Shown: positions 47,427-56,620, numbered from the stretch's first letter. The stretch: 64,000 nucleotides of DNA from Gracilibacillus salinarum (GCF_022919575.1 NZ_CP095071.1:2108001-2172000), one strand, 5' to 3'. Notes: generated by a model not told the origin, from the letters alone. Translations and numbers: made by a program.

Positions 47427-47732
47427 ATGAGTGCAGAATTGCTAGGTATTATTATTGCATGCTTATCTCTAATCACTGCTTTCATGGGTTATCAGCTCAA
47501 CAAACAAAGACAGAAATTACAAGCCGATCAACATATGAAATCGGAAACCGAAAAAGAAGCAGAGGTTCGCACTTCTCTTCTCTATATTAGCAGAGGAGTA
47601 GATGATATTAAGGTCGATTTAAAAGCCAACGAAAAAGTAGTCGCAGAAATATCGGAGCGAGTAACCAGATTGGAGGAATCGACCAAGCAGGCACATGATC
47701 GAATTAATGAAATAAGTCCCAAGAAGCGGTGA
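47427..47732 (+). CDS. Small membrane and coiled-coil protein, unknown
   Basis: 101 residues from ATG 47427 with AAGGGGTGG upstream. A membrane segment (about 4-22) is followed by a long Lys/Glu-rich coiled coil with heptads (ISERVTRLEESTKQAHDRINEIS). It resembles the layout of phage holin-like or hemolysin-XhlA-like proteins, but there is no phage context, so the role is unknown. Confidence 0.62.
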   Translation: MSAELLGIIIACLSLITAFMGYQLNKQRQKLQADQHMKSETEKEAEVRTSLLYISRGVDDIKVDLKANEKVVAEISERVTRLEESTKQAHDRINEISPKKR

Positions 47733-47848
47733 TATTATTATTAATTGTGAAAATTACCATCGTTAGTTCTGTTACCTATGCAGGAATCAGACAAGCCATC
47801 ATCGAATTATATAGTTATAACTTATTTTTATAGGAGGAACTTCATACG

Positions 47849-48280
47849 ATGGTCAAACAACGCATAAGTCTTATTACCATAGGCGCTTTCGATTTACCAA
47901 TGCTTCGCTCTTTCTATCAGAAATTAGGCTGGGTGGAAACAGCGTTTAGTTCCGATAGCTATGCAGCCTTTCAAACAGCTGGTGTTATGCTTACCCTTTT
48001 TCCAGTGGAAGAACTAGCCAATGATGCCGGTATCACATTAGAAAAAAAACCGGAGAAATTCCATGGTGTAACCTTCGCGATTAATGTAGACAGTGCCGAG
48101 GAAGTGGATCAGACCATGGATGCAATCAAAGAAGCCGGAGCCACCATCCTCCGTAAACCAAGTGATGCTTTTTGGGGTGGAAGAACAGCTTATTTTGCTG
48201 ATCCTGAGAATAATATTTGGGAAGTAGCTTGGAATCCATCTGCTGTCTTTGATGAAAGAGGCGCCATGTTAACTTTCTAA
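47849..48280 (+). CDS. VOC-family (glyoxalase/bleomycin-resistance-fold) protein
   Basis: 143 residues with the paired beta-alpha-beta-beta-beta modules of the VOC fold; typical C-terminal motif AYFADPENNIWEVAWNP and an N-terminal LITIGAFDLPMLRSFYQKLGW. Often a metal-binding lyase or dioxygenase domain; substrate unknown. GGAGGAAC precedes the ATG. A short element remnant follows its stop directly. Confidence 0.87.
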   Translation: MVKQRISLITIGAFDLPMLRSFYQKLGWVETAFSSDSYAAFQTAGVMLTLFPVEELANDAGITLEKKPEKFHGVTFAINVDSAEEVDQTMDAIKEAGATILRKPSDAFWGGRTAYFADPENNIWEVAWNPSAVFDERGAMLTF

Positions 48281-48282
48281 CA

Positions 48283-48317
48283 GTGGAAGTATTACGGACG
48301 GTTAGCGCCGTAATAAA
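48283..48317 (+). repeat. Three-hairpin element family, copy 8 (right-end hairpin only)
   Basis: GTGGAAGTATTACGGACGGT then TAGCGCCGTAATAAAA: ATTACGG pairs with CCGTAAT. It lies 2 bp after a stop codon and immediately before the RBS AAAGGAG of the next gene. Confidence 0.75.
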
Positions 48318-48332
48318 AGGAGCAGGAGTCTA

Positions 48333-48572
48333 ATGAATAGCTTTACACTAACAGTTTTTCTTTGGCAAATTTGTCTCGTACTATCGATCGTAATGGTTCT
48401 GTTTGGTCTGTTCAAAAAATCATGGCTGTTTATGCTGATCAGTATGTTTACCTCGTTACCCATTGCTTATTATTTTTCCGGTGCAAATAATGGATGGAAA
48501 ATGGTTGCAGCCATCCCCTTTTCCTGTTTATATTTGCACTGTATTATTGGATCCGACGAGACACCAGCATAA
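48333..48572 (+). CDS. Small membrane protein, unknown
   Basis: 79 residues, three hydrophobic segments (about 5-25, 30-48, 56-73). Not recognised. ATG has AGGAGC/AGGAGT upstream. It sits between two short element remnants; it may be co-transcribed with the VOC and NUDIX genes. Confidence 0.6.
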   Translation: MNSFTLTVFLWQICLVLSIVMVLFGLFKKSWLFMLISMFTSLPIAYYFSGANNGWKMVAAIPFSCLYLHCIIGSDETPA

Positions 48573-48609
48573 ATCAGTAGGGTATTACGGACGATTAGCA
48601 CCGTGATTA
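48573..48609 (+). repeat. Three-hairpin element family, copy 9 (right-end hairpin only)
   Basis: ATCAGTAGGGTATTACGGAC then GATTAGCACCGTGATTAAA. As with copy 8 it begins at a stop codon and ends just before the RBS GAAGGAGG of the next gene. Confidence 0.75.
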
Positions 48610-48628
48610 AATCCCGAAGGAGGAATGG

Positions 48629-49039
48629 ATGATGGAGCCACCGAAACATATTGTGTCAGCAGCTTCCGTTATACGCAATGATAAGAACGAAATCTTATTG
48701 ATAAAAGGACCAAAAAGAGGATGGGAAATGCCTGGTGGGCAAGTAGAAGAAGGCGAATCGCTGCAAGATGCTGCCATTAGGGAAACAAAAGAAGAATCAG
48801 GAATCGATGTGGAAATCATCCAATTCTGCGGCATCTTTCAGAATGTCAATCGTTCGATATGTAATACTTTATTTCTGGCAAAAGCAGTCGGCGGACAGCC
48901 CACTACCAGTCCAGAAAGCTTAGAGGTTGGCTTCTTCCCAGTTGATCAGGCATTGAAAATGGTGACATGGGGGAATTTTCGGGAACGAATAGAACACTGC
49001 TTGAATCACGAAAAACAGCCATTTCTTGTGACATTCTAA
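48629..49039 (+). CDS. NUDIX hydrolase
   Basis: 136 residues. Nudix box GGQVEEGESLQDAAIRET then KEESGI is complete. N-terminal VSAASVIRNDKNEILLIKGPKRGWEMPGG is typical of MutT/NUDIX proteins. Substrate unknown. GAAGGAGG precedes the ATG-ATG start. A cruciform element follows its stop. Confidence 0.88.
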   Translation: MMEPPKHIVSAASVIRNDKNEILLIKGPKRGWEMPGGQVEEGESLQDAAIRETKEESGIDVEIIQFCGIFQNVNRSICNTLFLAKAVGGQPTTSPESLEVGFFPVDQALKMVTWGNFRERIEHCLNHEKQPFLVTF

Positions 49040-49046
49040 ATTTAGG

Positions 49047-49580
49047 ACCGGGCCTTACCAGCCCGGTTTTAATTGACATAAATAATAGACAACTTCCTAT
49101 AATGTGGATTATGTAAAGTAGAGCTATCTGACTTTGCTGTCATTTTGATAGATTTGATGTGCTTTACAAAGCTCCGGAAATAGGCTCCGCTTTAGGGAAG
49201 TGCTACAACGATCGGCACAGCTAAAAGCAGTAGCACTAAACATGATACATCTAACAATGAGGTAAGACACAGAAGCATAGCACTCTATATACTAGCAGTG
49301 ATATTAGTTGTAGAGCTAAACTTTAGCGTAGGCCAACCACGTAGACTCCCGCGGGACAGGCAGGTGCTGAAGATCCACAACGTCTGCACCTACGTCTACT
49401 AGTAATGCTTCGAAGTAGGCTTCCTCGGTGCAAGGCAGCAAAGAAGTAACGCAAGTAGTAGCCTAGCTTCAGCCGTGCCCCGCAGGACGCGAAGTGGTTG
49501 GCAGGAGCTGTATTCTAGCACATGAATCATTTCAAAATAAATACTAAGCTGTTAGTTTACATAATCCACATTATAAGAAC
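49047..49580. mobile_element. Cruciform element A, copy 3 (partly rearranged)
   Basis: Leading hairpin ACCGGGC/GCCCGGT (49047-49067), left terminal repeat TTCCTATAATGTGGATTATG from 49094, right end CATAATCCACATTATAAGAA to about 49579. The first palindrome is mostly lost; the second carries an extra ~80-bp segment around 49380-49470 (CTTCCTCGGTGCAAGGCAGC) also seen at 54100 and 60940. Confidence 0.8.
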
Positions 49581-49601
49581 TACTCTTTTATCTATTAAAA
49601 T

Positions 49602-49638
49602 AAAGTTCTGATCAACGGACAACGATGATCAGAACTTT
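49602..49638 (-). terminator. Terminator after the thioredoxin-like gene
   Basis: AAAGTTCTGATCA (49602-49614) pairs with TGATCAGAACTTT (49626-49638), 13-bp perfect stem; T-rich on the minus strand. Confidence 0.9.
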
Positions 49639-49642
49639 TTGC

Positions 49643-50161
49643 TTATTCAAGCTTATCAAATTCCAGCTTCATCTGTTCATAGTTTAATGGACCGAATACA
49701 AAAAACTGAATGATGCCATCGGAATCGATAATATAGGTTGTCGGAATCGGTCTTATTTCATATCGTTTACTAACCTTCCCGTCTTCATCCAGCAAAATCG
49801 GAAACGTTAAGGCATATTCCTTTTGAAAATCGGGGACATTCTGCGTGTTTGTTTCGGTATCGGTTAAGTTGATTGCTAATACTGCTGCTCCTGTATCTTC
49901 GTGGAATCGTTGCATATCAGGCATCTCCGAGCGGCACGGTCCGCACCATGTTGCCCAAAAATTCAACAGGACAGGCTCTCCACGAAAATCGGATAATCGT
50001 ACCGTTTCACCAGCTAAGGTCTGCAACTCAAAGTCTGGTGCCAGATTACCGATTTGTAAACCTACATCCTTCTCTTCAGCGCTTGAATCCTGTTTCACAA
50101 AGTTAAACACTGCCCATACAGCCATTGCTAACAACATAACGATTGGTAGTATTTTTTTCAT
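49643..50161 (-). CDS. ResA-like thiol-disulfide oxidoreductase
   Basis: 172-residue membrane-anchored thioredoxin-fold protein, facing outside. N-terminal anchor helix (about 4-22), then TlpA/ResA fold with active-site CGPC (C73-C76) in FWATWCGPCRSEM and a cis-Pro region IRPIPTTYIID. Reduces disulfides, often for cytochrome c maturation. It follows the TauE gene by ~110 bp, so it may or may not share the sulfur operon. Confidence 0.87.
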   Translation of the reverse strand: MKKILPIVMLLAMAVWAVFNFVKQDSSAEEKDVGLQIGNLAPDFELQTLAGETVRLSDFRGEPVLLNFWATWCGPCRSEMPDMQRFHEDTGAAVLAINLTDTETNTQNVPDFQKEYALTFPILLDEDGKVSKRYEIRPIPTTYIIDSDGIIQFFVFGPLNYEQMKLEFDKLE

Positions 50162-50271
50162 TATAAGTTACCTCCTGTATGCAGGATGTCCTATTACAAG
50201 GCATACTCTATAACTACTAATATGTGATAGCACAGCAAATAATGTCAGCTTACCCAGCAAGTTTTATACGA

Positions 50272-51048
50272 TTACAAGATGTCCATCCACATTTTCACCG
50301 CTGTTCCGACGATTAATAGTGCCAAGATCATTTGCAATAAACTTGTATTTATTTTCTTACCCGTCATCGCACCCAAAGGTGAAGCAATCAAACTAGCAAT
50401 GACCATAATCAGCGCTGGATAATAGTCAATTTGTCCAGAAGTCATTTTTCCAAGTGTTGTCCCAATTGACGAAATAAATGTAATCGCTAAAGAAGAAGCA
50501 ATCGTCATTCTTGTGGGAATCTTCAAGACTACCAGCATAATCGGCACTAATAGAAAAGCTCCTGCTGCTCCGACAATCCCCGCTCCTACTCCGACCAAAA
50601 GTGATAAGGCAACTGCCAGTCCTTTTGAGAATGTAACTTGCTCCAGTGGTGTTTCATCCATTCCTTTCTTTGGCAGAAACATTATGACCGCAGCTATTAA
50701 TGCTAAGATACCATACGTGATGTTAATTCCTGCTTCTGATAACAAACGTGATCCAAAACTACCTATAAAGCTACCAATTAAAATACTGATTCCCATATAC
50801 AGAATCAATGCTTTATTGACATATCCACCCTTACGATATACCCAGACACCACCAATCGTCGCGAAAAAAACCTGGACAGCGGTAATGCCAGACACCTCAT
50901 GTGCAGTAAAGGCAGTGAACCCTAACAATGACGGAATATATAATAACATCGGATAATTGATAATCGATCCACCAATCCCGATCATTCCTGAGATAAAAGA
51001 GCCGGCAAAACCTATCAGAAAAATGGTGATGAGAAACATTGCATCCAT
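50272..51048 (-). CDS. yrkJ: TauE/SafE-type sulfite exporter-like permease (YrkJ-like)
   Basis: 258 residues, about eight membrane segments with Gly-rich loops ([38 protein letters not shown]) characteristic of the TauE/SafE family. In sulfur-oxidising clusters it exports sulfite or thiosulfate. Last member of the yrkF-yrkH-yrkI-yrkJ run. A hairpin at 51074-51093 lies between it and the upstream TusA gene. AGGAGG precedes the start. Confidence 0.88.
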   Translation of the reverse strand: MDAMFLITIFLIGFAGSFISGMIGIGGSIINYPMLLYIPSLLGFTAFTAHEVSGITAVQVFFATIGGVWVYRKGGYVNKALILYMGISILIGSFIGSFGSRLLSEAGINITYGILALIAAVIMFLPKKGMDETPLEQVTFSKGLAVALSLLVGVGAGIVGAAGAFLLVPIMLVVLKIPTRMTIASSLAITFISSIGTTLGKMTSGQIDYYPALIMVIASLIASPLGAMTGKKINTSLLQMILALLIVGTAVKMWMDIL

Positions 51049-51103
51049 CCTTACACCTCCTATAAAGCAGAAGGGGAACCGTTAGAGGTTCCCACTTCTT
51101 TGT

Positions 51104-51331
51104 TTATCCTTTTTTGATCCAGAAAGTAAACACACCATTTTCTTCTTTACTATCTAATAAAACATGACCGCCCGATCTGGTCCACGCTGTTAAATCACTT
51201 TTGGCACCTTTGTCTGTAGCCTGCACTTCCAAAATATCACCTGATTCAACCATTTCCATTTCTTTTTTTGTCTTGACGATCGGCATTGGACACGCCAACC
51301 CTTTTGCATCTACTATTTTTTTACTATCCAT
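51104..51331 (-). CDS. yrkI: TusA-family sulfur carrier (YrkI-like)
   Basis: 75-residue TusA protein with the persulfide Cys in GLACPMPIVKTKKEME (C14). Typical length ~75-80. It carries sulfane sulfur between enzymes. It lies 17 bp after the persulfide dioxygenase gene in one operon. Hairpin GGGAACC/GGTTCCC just downstream may tune expression of the TauE gene. Confidence 0.9.
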   Translation of the reverse strand: MDSKKIVDAKGLACPMPIVKTKKEMEMVESGDILEVQATDKGAKSDLTAWTRSGGHVLLDSKEENGVFTFWIKKG

Positions 51332-51348
51332 TCGTTATCCTCCTCTAA

Positions 51349-52476
51349 TTATTGCACTGCACAGCGATTAGGTCCTACTTCCATCTCACGTTGCTCTTCC
51401 ATATCCGGATTTACTTTCCCCATATTGGTGTCACGGATTTGTTGATGGGCATTTGGTTGTGGCGGAAGATTTTCTGTCACCATCTTGCGAAACTTCTCTT
51501 CATCAGCGACTTGCAGCCCATGATTGTAGGCAAAAAGAGTTGCTAATTTCGCTGCAACCGTTCCATCATCATTCATTTCATCGTTTGTCATAAAATGTGC
51601 AGGTAACACGAGCAGCTCCCCTGCTAATGCTCGATATCGCGAATAAAGGGTTTCTCTCAGATCAGCAACCCAATCGTTTGCTTTACCAGCCAGGTCAGGT
51701 CGGCCAATTGAATCGATAAACAATATATCACCAGTTAACAGGTAGCGATCCTCAACGATAAAAGAGGTCGAACCTACTGTGTGACCTGGTGTGTAAAGCG
51801 GCTGAATATCGATCACAACATCGCCAATAGTAATCGTATCTCCATCTTGTAAGGCGTGATAATCAAACGTTACTTCCGTTGCATCTTTCGGCGGCAGCCA
51901 ATAGTTCGCACCAGATGCCTTTGCCAGCTTACGTCCTCCCGAAATATGATCAGCATGCAGATGGGTGTCCATTACATGGGTGATCCGGACACCTTTTTCT
52001 TTAGCAAAATCCTGATATATGTCGATCATTCTCGTGGCGTCAATAATCGCTGCTTCGTCAGCCGAAATCACCATATACGAAAGACAACCTTTGCCAATCC
52101 GTATAAACTGATAAATTTCACCAGCTTCTCCAATGTCACCGATCTTCACAGGTTCTAAGTGTTCACTCCAGGCTTTCATCCCACCTTCCAGGTAAAATAC
52201 ATCCAGCCCTTTATCCGCCAGCATCTCCGCCACCATTACCGATGACGGCTGTTTAGCACAGACAACTACAATTTCTTTATCTGTTGGCAATTGATCGATA
52301 ATCGATTCGACACCTTCTAAAAGGTCAAAATATGGTACATTTAAATAGTCCAAATGCTCTCCTTCAATTTTCCAATCTTCATATGCCTCTTTGTTTCTAA
52401 CATCTAAAATAAATAATGAATCTTTGTTAAATATACGTTTTACTAACTCCGCAGACTTCATAGCTGTTATGGTCAT
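51349..52476 (-). CDS. yrkH: Rhodanese-metallo-beta-lactamase persulfide dioxygenase-like protein (YrkH-like)
   Basis: 375 residues: N-terminal rhodanese (~1-110, candidate active Cys C73 in [10 protein letters not shown]), then metallo-beta-lactamase fold with HxHxDH in [11 protein letters not shown] (H172, H174, D176, H177) and further ligands in TPGHTVGS and [13 protein letters not shown]. This group oxidises glutathione- or CoA-persulfide to sulfite (CstB is related, with the domains reversed). Second gene of the sulfur operon after yrkF. The C-terminal tail ends in CAVQ. Confidence 0.9.
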   Translation of the reverse strand: MTITAMKSAELVKRIFNKDSLFILDVRNKEAYEDWKIEGEHLDYLNVPYFDLLEGVESIIDQLPTDKEIVVVCAKQPSSVMVAEMLADKGLDVFYLEGGMKAWSEHLEPVKIGDIGEAGEIYQFIRIGKGCLSYMVISADEAAIIDATRMIDIYQDFAKEKGVRITHVMDTHLHADHISGGRKLAKASGANYWLPPKDATEVTFDYHALQDGDTITIGDVVIDIQPLYTPGHTVGSTSFIVEDRYLLTGDILFIDSIGRPDLAGKANDWVADLRETLYSRYRALAGELLVLPAHFMTNDEMNDDGTVAAKLATLFAYNHGLQVADEEKFRKMVTENLPPQPNAHQQIRDTNMGKVNPDMEEQREMEVGPNRCAVQ

Positions 52477-52550
52477 CTTTTTTTACCCCCTACGGTATTA
52501 ACAGATATCTAATAAAAGCAGATGAATGCTCTGTTTCCATCTGCACCTAC

Positions 52551-53114
52551 TCAATTCGTTTCTGTTGGTCCGTCCCATTCGCTCATACCTGGGACGACAT
52601 TATACACTTGCTTGTATCCGTTCGCTGCTAGCTTTTGAGCAGCTAGATCACTTCGGCTACCTGTGCGGCATACGATATAGACGTTTTTGTTTGGATCTAC
52701 CTCGGTCATTCGGTTGTCGATTTCACCTAATGGAACAGATACCGCTCCTGGTATATGGTCAAAAGCATATTCTGCTTCTTCCCTAACATCAAGGACCAAC
52801 AGCTGTTCACCTTCAGTAATTTTATTTTTTAATGCTTGATTACTGATGATATCCGGATGCTTTCTTTCCAAGTTATCATCATTGGATGATTTTCGAAGAT
52901 AATGCTTGAGTACTTCTCCTTCTTCTATCGTTCCAAGATATTGATGACCAGCACTTCTTGACCAGGCTGCCAAATCTGCTTTCGATCCTTTATCTGTTGC
53001 CTGTACTTCGATCACTTGTCCATCCTGCATATCTGATATACCCTGTTTTGTTTTGACAATTGGCATTGGACAAGCTAATCCTTGCGCATCCACTACCTTA
53101 TCTGCTTGTATCAT
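52551..53114 (-). CDS. yrkF: TusA-rhodanese fusion protein (YrkF-like)
   Basis: 187 residues from ATG 53114 with GGGAGG upstream; the open frame begins earlier at 53222 without an RBS. Residues 1-72 are TusA (C15 in GLACPMPIV), ~90-187 rhodanese (C149 in VYIVCRTGSRSD). Same architecture as Bacillus YrkF and CstA-like proteins: moves sulfane sulfur in persulfide detoxification. First gene of the cluster, behind CsoR/CstR-like operators. Confidence 0.9.
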   Translation of the reverse strand: MIQADKVVDAQGLACPMPIVKTKQGISDMQDGQVIEVQATDKGSKADLAAWSRSAGHQYLGTIEEGEVLKHYLRKSSNDDNLERKHPDIISNQALKNKITEGEQLLVLDVREEAEYAFDHIPGAVSVPLGEIDNRMTEVDPNKNVYIVCRTGSRSDLAAQKLAANGYKQVYNVVPGMSEWDGPTETN

Positions 53115-53132
53115 CTTGCTCTCGCCTCCCAT

Positions 53133-53198
53133 ATACCTATCAGGGTATTTTACCCCTATGGGTATAAATTTACTACCTTTCTTTTCTTCTGTCAAGTT
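53133..53198 (-). promoter_or_regulatory. Promoter with two CsoR/CstR-like operators
   Basis: Minus strand: TTGACA (53190-53195) and TAAATT (53167-53172), spacing 17 bp. Downstream, covering start and spacer, are two dyads: TACCCCTATGGGTA (53151-53164) and ATACCTATCAGGGTAT (53133-53148), centres 17 bp apart. They match the ATACCC/GGGTAT type of sites bound by CsoR-family persulfide sensors such as CstR. No such regulator is encoded in this window. Confidence 0.7.
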
Positions 53199-53308
53199 CA
53201 TCATTTCTTGAATTTTCAGCAAATGTCTCTATCTATCTACTATTGTTTTCGATATAATAAGGGTTGGAAACGATCACATATACTAGAGAAAAGAATAGGG
53301 GACATAAC

Positions 53309-53953
53309 ATGAAAACTATTACTTGGCGTTCATTTTTCATGGTGTTGTTTGGAAACATCCTGATTGGTTTAGCTGTAGCTATTTTGCGAGTAAGTGCCTT
53401 AGGTACAGACCCTTTTACTACGATTAATTTAGGATTAAGCAGTCTGTTCGATTTGTCATTCGGAATGTATCAGTTATTTTTCAATATTATTTTATTAGCT
53501 GTCGTCATCCCTTTTTATCGAAAATCACTCGGAATCGGGACGATTGTGAATATGGTGGGAATCGGTTTTATATCGGATTTCTTTGTCTTATGTATGTCAA
53601 TTATTACCGATGACTTATCTCATTTGGGGATACGGTTAATTTTGATGGCAGTGGCCTTCGTGATAGCCTGCTTCGGTGTCGCGTTATACATTACACCGGA
53701 ATTAGGCGTTGCTCCTTATGATGCAATGGCGTTTGTCATTGAAAATGTATCGAAACAAAAAATACCATTCCCGATTGCGCGTATTACGACTGATGTCCTT
53801 TGCGTTGCCATTGGCTTTTCCTTTGGCGCCATCGTCGGTATCGCAACCGTTATCTTTGCCTTTTTCACCGGACCTCTCGTCCAATACTTCCGCCGCCACA
53901 TCGCCGAACCGATGCTCAAGCAACGTGGCACGATGGTACCAGTGAAAAACTAG
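53309..53953 (+). CDS. YczE/YyaS/YitT-family membrane protein
   Basis: 214 residues with five to six membrane segments; the family N-terminus RVSALGTDPFTTINLGLSS is clear. Function unknown. ATG 53309 is preceded by AGGGGA. Divergent from the sulfur operon; a TATAAT at 53253 could serve as its -10. The C-terminal tail (RRHIAEPMLKQRGTMV) is polar. A repeat region follows. Confidence 0.82.
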   Translation: MKTITWRSFFMVLFGNILIGLAVAILRVSALGTDPFTTINLGLSSLFDLSFGMYQLFFNIILLAVVIPFYRKSLGIGTIVNMVGIGFISDFFVLCMSIITDDLSHLGIRLILMAVAFVIACFGVALYITPELGVAPYDAMAFVIENVSKQKIPFPIARITTDVLCVAIGFSFGAIVGIATVIFAFFTGPLVQYFRRHIAEPMLKQRGTMVPVKN

Positions 53954-54003
53954 AAGTACAAGAATTCGCGAAATTAGCACCTAAATAATAATAAACGGGC
54001 ATG

Positions 54004-54072
54004 TGAGACTTCAATCAGTGTGGGGGTTGACCCCCTACTGATTGCTATCAGGAAGTTATCGTCCGTTTATCT
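54004..54072 (+). repeat. Three-hairpin element family, copy 10 (left half)
   Basis: Begins GTGAGACTTCAATCAGTGTG, keeps the first hairpin (CAATCAGTGTGGGGGTTGAC with CCCCCTACTGATTG) and GTCCGTTTATC, then joins element-A sequence. Confidence 0.75.
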
Positions 54073-54074
54073 GT

Positions 54075-54290
54075 TCCTGTGTCTGCCAATATGGGCTTCC
54101 TCGGCACAAGGCAGCACTGATGCTATTCAAGTAGTAGCCTAACTGCAACCCGTGCCCCATAGCCGTCAAGTTAAGGTAATTCTTCTTATAGACAACTTTT
54201 GCTCTTTTCCTTAGCTTGACGGCTATGAGCAGTGCCCACAGGACGAGGAGCCTATTTCCGGAGCTTTGTAAAGCATCTCAAACCTATCAA
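54075..54290. repeat. Rearranged cruciform-A fragment with nested hairpin
   Basis: Carries pieces of element A (CTTCCTCGGCACAAGGCAGC, CGTGCCCC, TGCCCACAGGACGAGGAGCC, CTATTTCCGGAGCTTTG) without terminal repeats. Inside is a separate hairpin, CATAGCCGTCAAGTTAAGG (54158-54176) with CCTTAGCTTGACGGCTATG (54209-54227), 19-bp arms with one wobble pair. Confidence 0.75.
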
Positions 54291-54363
54291 TATTACAGGA
54301 AAAAACTCCATGTTCTATATGTTTACTGCTGTAACTGCACTTATATACTTTCATACTGACACA

Positions 54364-54392
54364 AAAAGGACCGTCTCTCCAACGGTCCTTTT
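54364..54392 (-). terminator. Terminator after the GH36 gene
   Basis: AAAAGGACCGT (54364-54374) pairs with ACGGTCCTTTT (54382-54392). It lies directly at the 3' end of the alpha-galactosidase gene. Confidence 0.88.
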
Positions 54393-54394
54393 CT

Positions 54395-56620
54395 TTATAT
54401 CTTATTCAAAATAAAAATACGAGAATAGAAATCCCCTACTGCCTCAAAGGCTTCGTATTCACGGAATTGTTCGTGGTCCAGCTGCAGGCCTGCTTCCATC
54501 AGCTCATCCCCATGAAAAACTCCCTCATAGCCTTCGATTTGATAATCGGCTTCTGGGTCCAACCCAACCAATTGTAACCGGATAAATCCGGGATTCGGGC
54601 GGCACAACACGTGATAGTCTGCGACGATTGCTTTTGATTTATCATTTGCTACCATTGTCCAGCTCGTGCGGTTGCCGTCTTGTTCAAACGGGCTGTGAAT
54701 CCTGTAAAACGTACCAAATTGGAATAAATCGCGATGCTGTTTGTAAAAGTTAATTTGTTCTTTCATCTCGGCTTTTTCTTCTTCCGGCATTTGGGTAACG
54801 TCCAATTCATAACCAAACGCCCCAAAGTAGGCTACCTCAGCGCGGGTACGAAGGCTGGTCAGCCGACCTACCTGATGATTTGGAACCGCTGATACGTGTG
54901 CGCCCATCGCACTGACCGGGTACACAAGCGACGTGCCGTATTGAATTTTCAAACGTTCAACTGCATCGGAATCATCACTCGTCCAGGCTTGTGGTGCATA
55001 ATATAGCATTCCCGGATCGAAACGACCACCACCACTTGCACAAGATTCGAACAAAATGTCCGGAAATGCACTTGTTAACCGTTCATATAGATCATAGACA
55101 CCAAGAATATACCGGTGTGGTACTTCTTGCTGACGCGCTGCTGGCAATGCCACAGATCCAATTTCTGTCATGTATCGGTTCATATCCCATTTCACATAAG
55201 AAATTGGCGAATCACTTAAGATATCAGCCATCATCTCATATAAGGCATCGACCACTTCTTTTCTAGAAAAATCAAGGATATACTGATTCCTGGCGTGGGA
55301 TAGATTGCGGTCTGGTACCTGAATAAGCCAATCTGGATGCTGTTCATACAATTCACTTACTTTCGAGATCATCTCCGGTTCAAACCATAATCCAAAATCC
55401 ATATCCAGCGCCACAATCTTTTCCGCCAGACCCTTGATTCCATTAGGCAATTTCCGCTCGTCGACGAACCAATCACCTAATGAAGTCGTATCATCATCAC
55501 GTTTACCAAACCAGCCATCATCAAGCACAAACAACTCTACACCCAATTCCTTCGACTGCTTTGCCATATCTACTATTTTTTCTTCATTAAAGTCAAAATA
55601 AGTTCCTTCCCAATTGTTCGTCAATACAGGGCGTGTTTGATTGCGCCATTTTCCTCTGACCAGACGATTTTGATATAAATCATGGAATTGCTGGCTCATG
55701 CCATTCAGCCCTTGATCCGAGTAAACCATTACCATCTCTGGCGTTTGGAAGCTTTCCTCTTTTTCCAATAACCAGTTAAAATCAAATGGATTAATACCTA
55801 GACTGACTCTCGAAACATCCAAATAATCCACTTCGACCTGAGCCAGGAAGTTACCACTGTACACTAAGCTAAATCCAAATGCATCTCCCTGAAACTCTGT
55901 TGTTGCAGGGCGCTTCAACGCAAGGAACGGGTTTTGATGACTGCTGCTGGCCCCTCTCGTGCTCGAAACACTTTGTATGCCAGATTGCAGTTTTCGAGTT
56001 TTCAAATGTCTCTCCCGAATCCAGGCACCTGACAGCTGAAGCATCTCGTAATCAGAGTCAAACAGGTCGACACTCGCGCTCATTGCTCGTGTTAATTGTA
56101 AGCCGTTTTGACCTTGGTTCGTGAATCGTGCACTTCTTACAATTGCATCCTGATCTTCAAAAACAGAATATAGCAACACCAGTTCAGCATCAATAACCTC
56201 ATCATACATCGTTATTTCTATTGTCTCGACATTATCCCCTTTTTCGGCGTATGTTGCAGGTAAACCAGTAAGCTTTGGTTTACCAGTCAGGAGACGATGA
56301 CTTCGGTATTGAAAATTAGTAATGCGGCTGCCGTTTTCCTGTAATACTTGAAAAGCAGGCTCTCTGTAATCCGTTGTTCCATAAGATGGATATTCCTGCT
56401 TCGTTTGTTCCAGTGAGAAGGACATATCGCCTTCCTTCACATAAGATGTATTTCCTCGATTCATTTTGACAAGCAGGTGTTCAAACGAATCTTTATGACG
56501 AATTTTTTTGCCATAATATAAATGCCCTAATTGTTCATTCTCCAATACATTAAAAATATAACTGGAGTTCTTCGTTTGCAGGTGGAATTCTTTTGTTAGC
56601 TGATTAATTATGATTGCCAT
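54395..56620 (-). CDS. Alpha-galactosidase, GH36
   Basis: 741 residues, typical for tetrameric GH36 enzymes such as AgaN (~730-745). N-terminal beta-sandwich, then a TIM barrel with nucleophile D479 in YVKWDMNRYMTE, acid/base D549 in WTSDDSDAVERL, and the SCASGGGRFDPGMLYY loop. Hydrolyses alpha-1,6-galactosides (raffinose family, melibiose). Cytoplasmic. It follows the GH4 gene by 19 bp. Confidence 0.95.
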   Translation of the reverse strand: MAIIINQLTKEFHLQTKNSSYIFNVLENEQLGHLYYGKKIRHKDSFEHLLVKMNRGNTSYVKEGDMSFSLEQTKQEYPSYGTTDYREPAFQVLQENGSRITNFQYRSHRLLTGKPKLTGLPATYAEKGDNVETIEITMYDEVIDAELVLLYSVFEDQDAIVRSARFTNQGQNGLQLTRAMSASVDLFDSDYEMLQLSGAWIRERHLKTRKLQSGIQSVSSTRGASSSHQNPFLALKRPATTEFQGDAFGFSLVYSGNFLAQVEVDYLDVSRVSLGINPFDFNWLLEKEESFQTPEMVMVYSDQGLNGMSQQFHDLYQNRLVRGKWRNQTRPVLTNNWEGTYFDFNEEKIVDMAKQSKELGVELFVLDDGWFGKRDDDTTSLGDWFVDERKLPNGIKGLAEKIVALDMDFGLWFEPEMISKVSELYEQHPDWLIQVPDRNLSHARNQYILDFSRKEVVDALYEMMADILSDSPISYVKWDMNRYMTEIGSVALPAARQQEVPHRYILGVYDLYERLTSAFPDILFESCASGGGRFDPGMLYYAPQAWTSDDSDAVERLKIQYGTSLVYPVSAMGAHVSAVPNHQVGRLTSLRTRAEVAYFGAFGYELDVTQMPEEEKAEMKEQINFYKQHRDLFQFGTFYRIHSPFEQDGNRTSWTMVANDKSKAIVADYHVLCRPNPGFIRLQLVGLDPEADYQIEGYEGVFHGDELMEAGLQLDHEQFREYEAFEAVGDFYSRIFILNKI

